Assembly (NCBI GenBank): GCA_015665455.1
Contig: JADFAD010000003.1
Location: 415,599-479,598 of the forward strand
DNA from: Oceanospirillaceae bacterium
GTDB taxonomy: Bacteria > Pseudomonadota > Gammaproteobacteria > Pseudomonadales > Litoribrevibacteraceae
Reading direction: 5' to 3'
Length of the DNA: 64,000 bases
Below the pieces are notes generated by a model. That model had not been told where the DNA came from. It worked only from the letters and a program-made list of their open reading frames with translations, and searched no databases. Of the stretch, positions 62,461 to 64,000 are shown piece by piece; position 1 is the first letter of the stretch; every line of letters starts with the position of its first letter. A program made the position numbers and the translations under genes.

Positions 62461-62996
62461 CTATTACCTAACACTTTATCAAAATCGTCTTTTCGAAAGA
62501 CTAATTTACCTTTGGAAACCTGTAATACTAATAAGCCATGCTGTTGAACATAACCGAATCCGACGCTTTTTCTGAATCGCAAATTATCTGGATTACGATA
62601 TTTTTCGATACACTGTGGCTTCCATTTGCCGAAGAATTCATCACTTAGCTCGTCGCCTCTCATTACCCGCACTTCTAAGCCGTCATATTCATCTGAATAT
62701 GAACAATACAAGTGGTTTACAATGCAGTCTTCGTCTAATTTTTCTAAGTGTGCATTTCGATGGTATTGATACTCATATGAACCTCCTTCCTTCGCTGATT
62801 TAACTTCCCAGCCAACTAAATCAGCACCAGTAATCCCTTCCGCTTTTTTTCCAGTTAAAATAGCACCAAACAACTCCCAAATAACTGAATGGACATGTCC
62901 AGCAACTTTGAGGTTGTTGTCTTTTAGTAACTGTATTTTTTCAGCATCGTATATATGCTTACCATAAAACTCGAATGCTCGATCAATATTATTCAT
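62457..62996 (-). CDS. Type II restriction endonuclease (PD-D/ExK)
   Basis: 179 residues with a nuclease motif ITGADLVGWEVKSA: Asp59 and Glu64-x-Lys66 fit the PD-(D/E)xK arrangement. It lies between the controller and methyltransferase genes with overlaps at both ends (8 and 4 bases), the usual C-R-M operon order. No specific endonuclease relative is recognised by eye, which is common for these fast-evolving enzymes. Confidence 0.75.
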   Translation of the reverse strand: MNNIDRAFEFYGKHIYDAEKIQLLKDNNLKVAGHVHSVIWELFGAILTGKKAEGITGADLVGWEVKSAKEGGSYEYQYHRNAHLEKLDEDCIVNHLYCSYSDEYDGLEVRVMRGDELSDEFFGKWKPQCIEKYRNPDNLRFRKSVGFGYVQQHGLLVLQVSKGKLVFRKDDFDKVLGNR

Positions 62997-63222
62997 TTAT
63001 ATCCCCTAATCCTTTAACAAAGATTTCAGGGGATACTGAGAGAGCATTGGCAACTTTAATTATATTAAGCAGGCTAACATTTCGTTTGCCACGCTCCATC
63101 GAACTAATATAAGTTCGATCCAGATCTGCAAGATCAGCCAAATCTTCTTGGCTTAATTTCTTATCTCGCCTTACTTCTTGAACCTTGTGTCCAAATGCAC
63201 TTAATAAATGATCTTTTTTCAT
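62989..63222 (-). CDS. R-M controller (C) protein, XRE-type HTH
   Basis: 77 residues from the ATG at 63222 (AGGGGGG 6 bases upstream; the GTG at 63243 is less likely). GHKVQEVRRDKKLSQEDLADLADLDRTYISSMERGKRNVSLLNIIKVANAL is the classic C-protein helix-turn-helix. It should bind the C-box 47 bases upstream, first activating and then repressing its own operon, so that methylation precedes restriction after entry into a new cell. Confidence 0.9.
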   Translation of the reverse strand: MKKDHLLSAFGHKVQEVRRDKKLSQEDLADLADLDRTYISSMERGKRNVSLLNIIKVANALSVSPEIFVKGLGDINE

Positions 63223-63268
63223 TCGTGCCCCCCTGAATTTCACTAGGGGGACATAATGTTTAACCGAT

Positions 63269-63294
63269 GACTATGAGTCCACGGACTATGAGTC
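63269..63294 (-). promoter_or_regulatory. C-box operator of the R-M operon
   Basis: Two copies of GACTCATAGTC separated by CGTG-type spacer bases (minus strand), the known C-box layout of PvuII-like systems with OL and OR. It lies 47-72 bases upstream of the C gene. Confidence 0.85.
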
Positions 63295-63435
63295 ACATTA
63301 TCACATGGGATAGTAGGGATAGCAAAGACACTTCTCTATACCCCATCAGATGAATACACCTAAATTCCTAGGAGCTATGGAGGCAAATTAAAAGATTGGT
63401 AAGAGCTTACTTGAGTATATTGGAGAGCTATCCTT

Positions 63436-63522
63436 GCCCTATAACGTTTACGGTAAACGGCTGAGCGCAGCGAAGTCCAGCGAAGGTGTCCTTCCCGAGC
63501 GCGTTTGACCGTTTTGTTATGG
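63436..63522 (-). repeat. attC site G
   Basis: 87 bases, minus strand: CCATAACAAAACGGTC ... GTAAACGTTATAGGGC, with inner arms CGCTGGACTTCG and GTTTACCGTAAAC. The left core is complementary to the GTTATGG that starts the same cassette next to the second IS copy. Confidence 0.7.
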
Positions 63523-63864
63523 TTGTTGGTAGTGTAAAAATGTGTATTTAGCCTTACCTTTACCTAATTCAACCTCATACAGGGCAACTTCACCATGATG
63601 CATTAGCTTATTACCAGCAGGTAAAGCTACCCAAAACAAACCTTTGTCTGTTTTAACTTTTAATCTTGGTTTATTACCCGTTTCACTAAACCTTACGGTC
63701 GTATCAATAATTTCACCGACAACTTTCTTACCCTGCGGCAACTCTTTATTAACTGCAAAAAAAACACCGCTAAACAACACAAAAACCATAAGAAATAGAG
63801 GTATAAACTTTAAAGCTTTTTGCTTTCTTTCAAGCTTATCAAACTCTCGCTTAACTTTACCCAT
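63517..63864 (-). CDS. Membrane-anchored small protein, cassette gene
   Basis: 115 residues from the ATG at 63864. A basic N-terminus (MGKVKREFDKLERKQK), one membrane helix (about 20-40, FIPLFLMVFVLFSGVFFAV) and a soluble, probably beta-rich domain of about 75 residues outside the membrane (VVGEIIDTTVRF ... YTFLHYQQP). No family recognised. The longer frame to 63903 is coded by IS sequence and rejected. Its stop lies inside attC G. Confidence 0.65.
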   Translation of the reverse strand: MGKVKREFDKLERKQKALKFIPLFLMVFVLFSGVFFAVNKELPQGKKVVGEIIDTTVRFSETGNKPRLKVKTDKGLFWVALPAGNKLMHHGEVALYEVELGKGKAKYTFLHYQQP

Positions 63865-63877
63865 TAGAGACCATAAC

Positions 63878-64000
63878 GAGCCTGTAGAAAAACACCCTTT
63901 CAACCAAGTGCACGTCTACAAGCTATCCTTGTTTTTTATTAGCTTACTCTGCACCGTTTTTTATGATATTTCAATACGTTACCGACTTTATCTATAAACT
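63878..64000 (-). mobile_element. Left end of a second IS1182-family copy, cut by window edge
   Basis: 123 bases that match 56406-56528 with only a few differences, starting with the same inverted repeat (GAGCCTGTAGAAAAACACCC). It is again preceded by AAC (GTT on the minus strand). The transposase would lie beyond 64000. Confidence 0.85.

Larger units (their letters stand above)
54220..64000 (-). other. Integron gene-cassette array (no integrase gene in view)
   Basis: At least six attC-like sites read on the minus strand (core RYYYAAC followed by AA, and GC before GTTRRRY) separate short genes. For several cassettes the TTRRRY at the start is complementary to the core of the attC at its own end: 63875/63522 (GTTATGG with CCATAAC), 63445/61256 (GTTATAGGGC with GCCCTATAAC) and 58891/58301 (GTTAAGGC with GCCTTAAC). 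This is the expected mark of integrase-inserted cassettes. An intI gene would lie outside the window. Confidence 0.75.

Noticed and set aside
63865..63903. 13-residue N-terminal extension of the last cassette gene
   Set aside because: These codons lie largely in the inverted repeat of the second IS copy; the same sequence extends the unrelated gene at 56387-56441.

Overview
The window looks like chromosomal DNA of a marine-type gammaproteobacterium, possibly Oceanospirillales- or Vibrio-like. The evidence is Gram-negative envelope systems (lipoprotein, RND/TolC efflux, BCCT transporter), moderate to low GC, AhpC/AhpF, a phosphoketolase cluster and a run of integron-type cassettes. The genus is an inference; no rRNA or tRNA gene is visible to anchor it.

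Left flank (1-7.9 kb): a partial lipoprotein, a short-chain dehydrogenase, an NtrB/NtrC-like two-component pair, and divergently a cytochrome bd oxidase operon (cydA, cydB and a 52-residue membrane peptide).

8.0-21.4 kb is the most interesting block: a TOMM-type (thiazole/oxazole-modified peptide) RiPP locus on the minus strand. In transcription order it has a 1356-residue Ser/Thr kinase-cyclase-ATPase-TPR fusion, a 374-residue probable precursor built of two repeats, a phytanoyl-CoA-type Fe(II) dioxygenase, a decayed second copy of the precursor and dioxygenase, an amidohydrolase, and a YcaO cyclodehydratase fused to a leader-binding domain. An FHA-winged-helix regulator follows. A 10-bp direct repeat (TGTAAT-N4-TGTAAT) lies upstream of the FHA gene, of an unknown gene at 20339 and of a distant phosphatidylserine-decarboxylase-like gene at 51106. 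It suggests a kinase -> FHA regulator -> promoter circuit.

21.4-27 kb: phosphoketolase, a thymidine/AMP-phosphorylase-like enzyme and a beta-CASP ribonuclease, which together could salvage RNA-derived ribose phosphate. 27-36 kb: a class 3 lipase and a Cus-type copper efflux set (cupredoxin, CusA, CusB with CusF-like tail, CusC, CopL-like peptide). 36-46 kb: BCCT transporter, LysR- and TetR-controlled small-molecule enzymes (tautomerases, VOC proteins, SDR, hydrolase, aldehyde dehydrogenase). 46-54 kb: HExxH protein, ahpC-ahpF, the PSD-like enzyme and an orphan sensor kinase.

54.2-64 kb is an integron cassette array read on the minus strand. attC-like sites have matching core sites at the two ends of several cassettes. 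It carries acetyltransferase, VOC and membrane-protein cassettes, a C-protein-controlled type II restriction-modification cassette, a YefM/YoeB-type toxin-antitoxin cassette facing against the array, an IS91-type element with a tyrosine recombinase, and an IS1182-type element. The IS1182-type element is present once in full and once cut by the window edge, and both copies sit exactly at the GTT of attC recombination sites.
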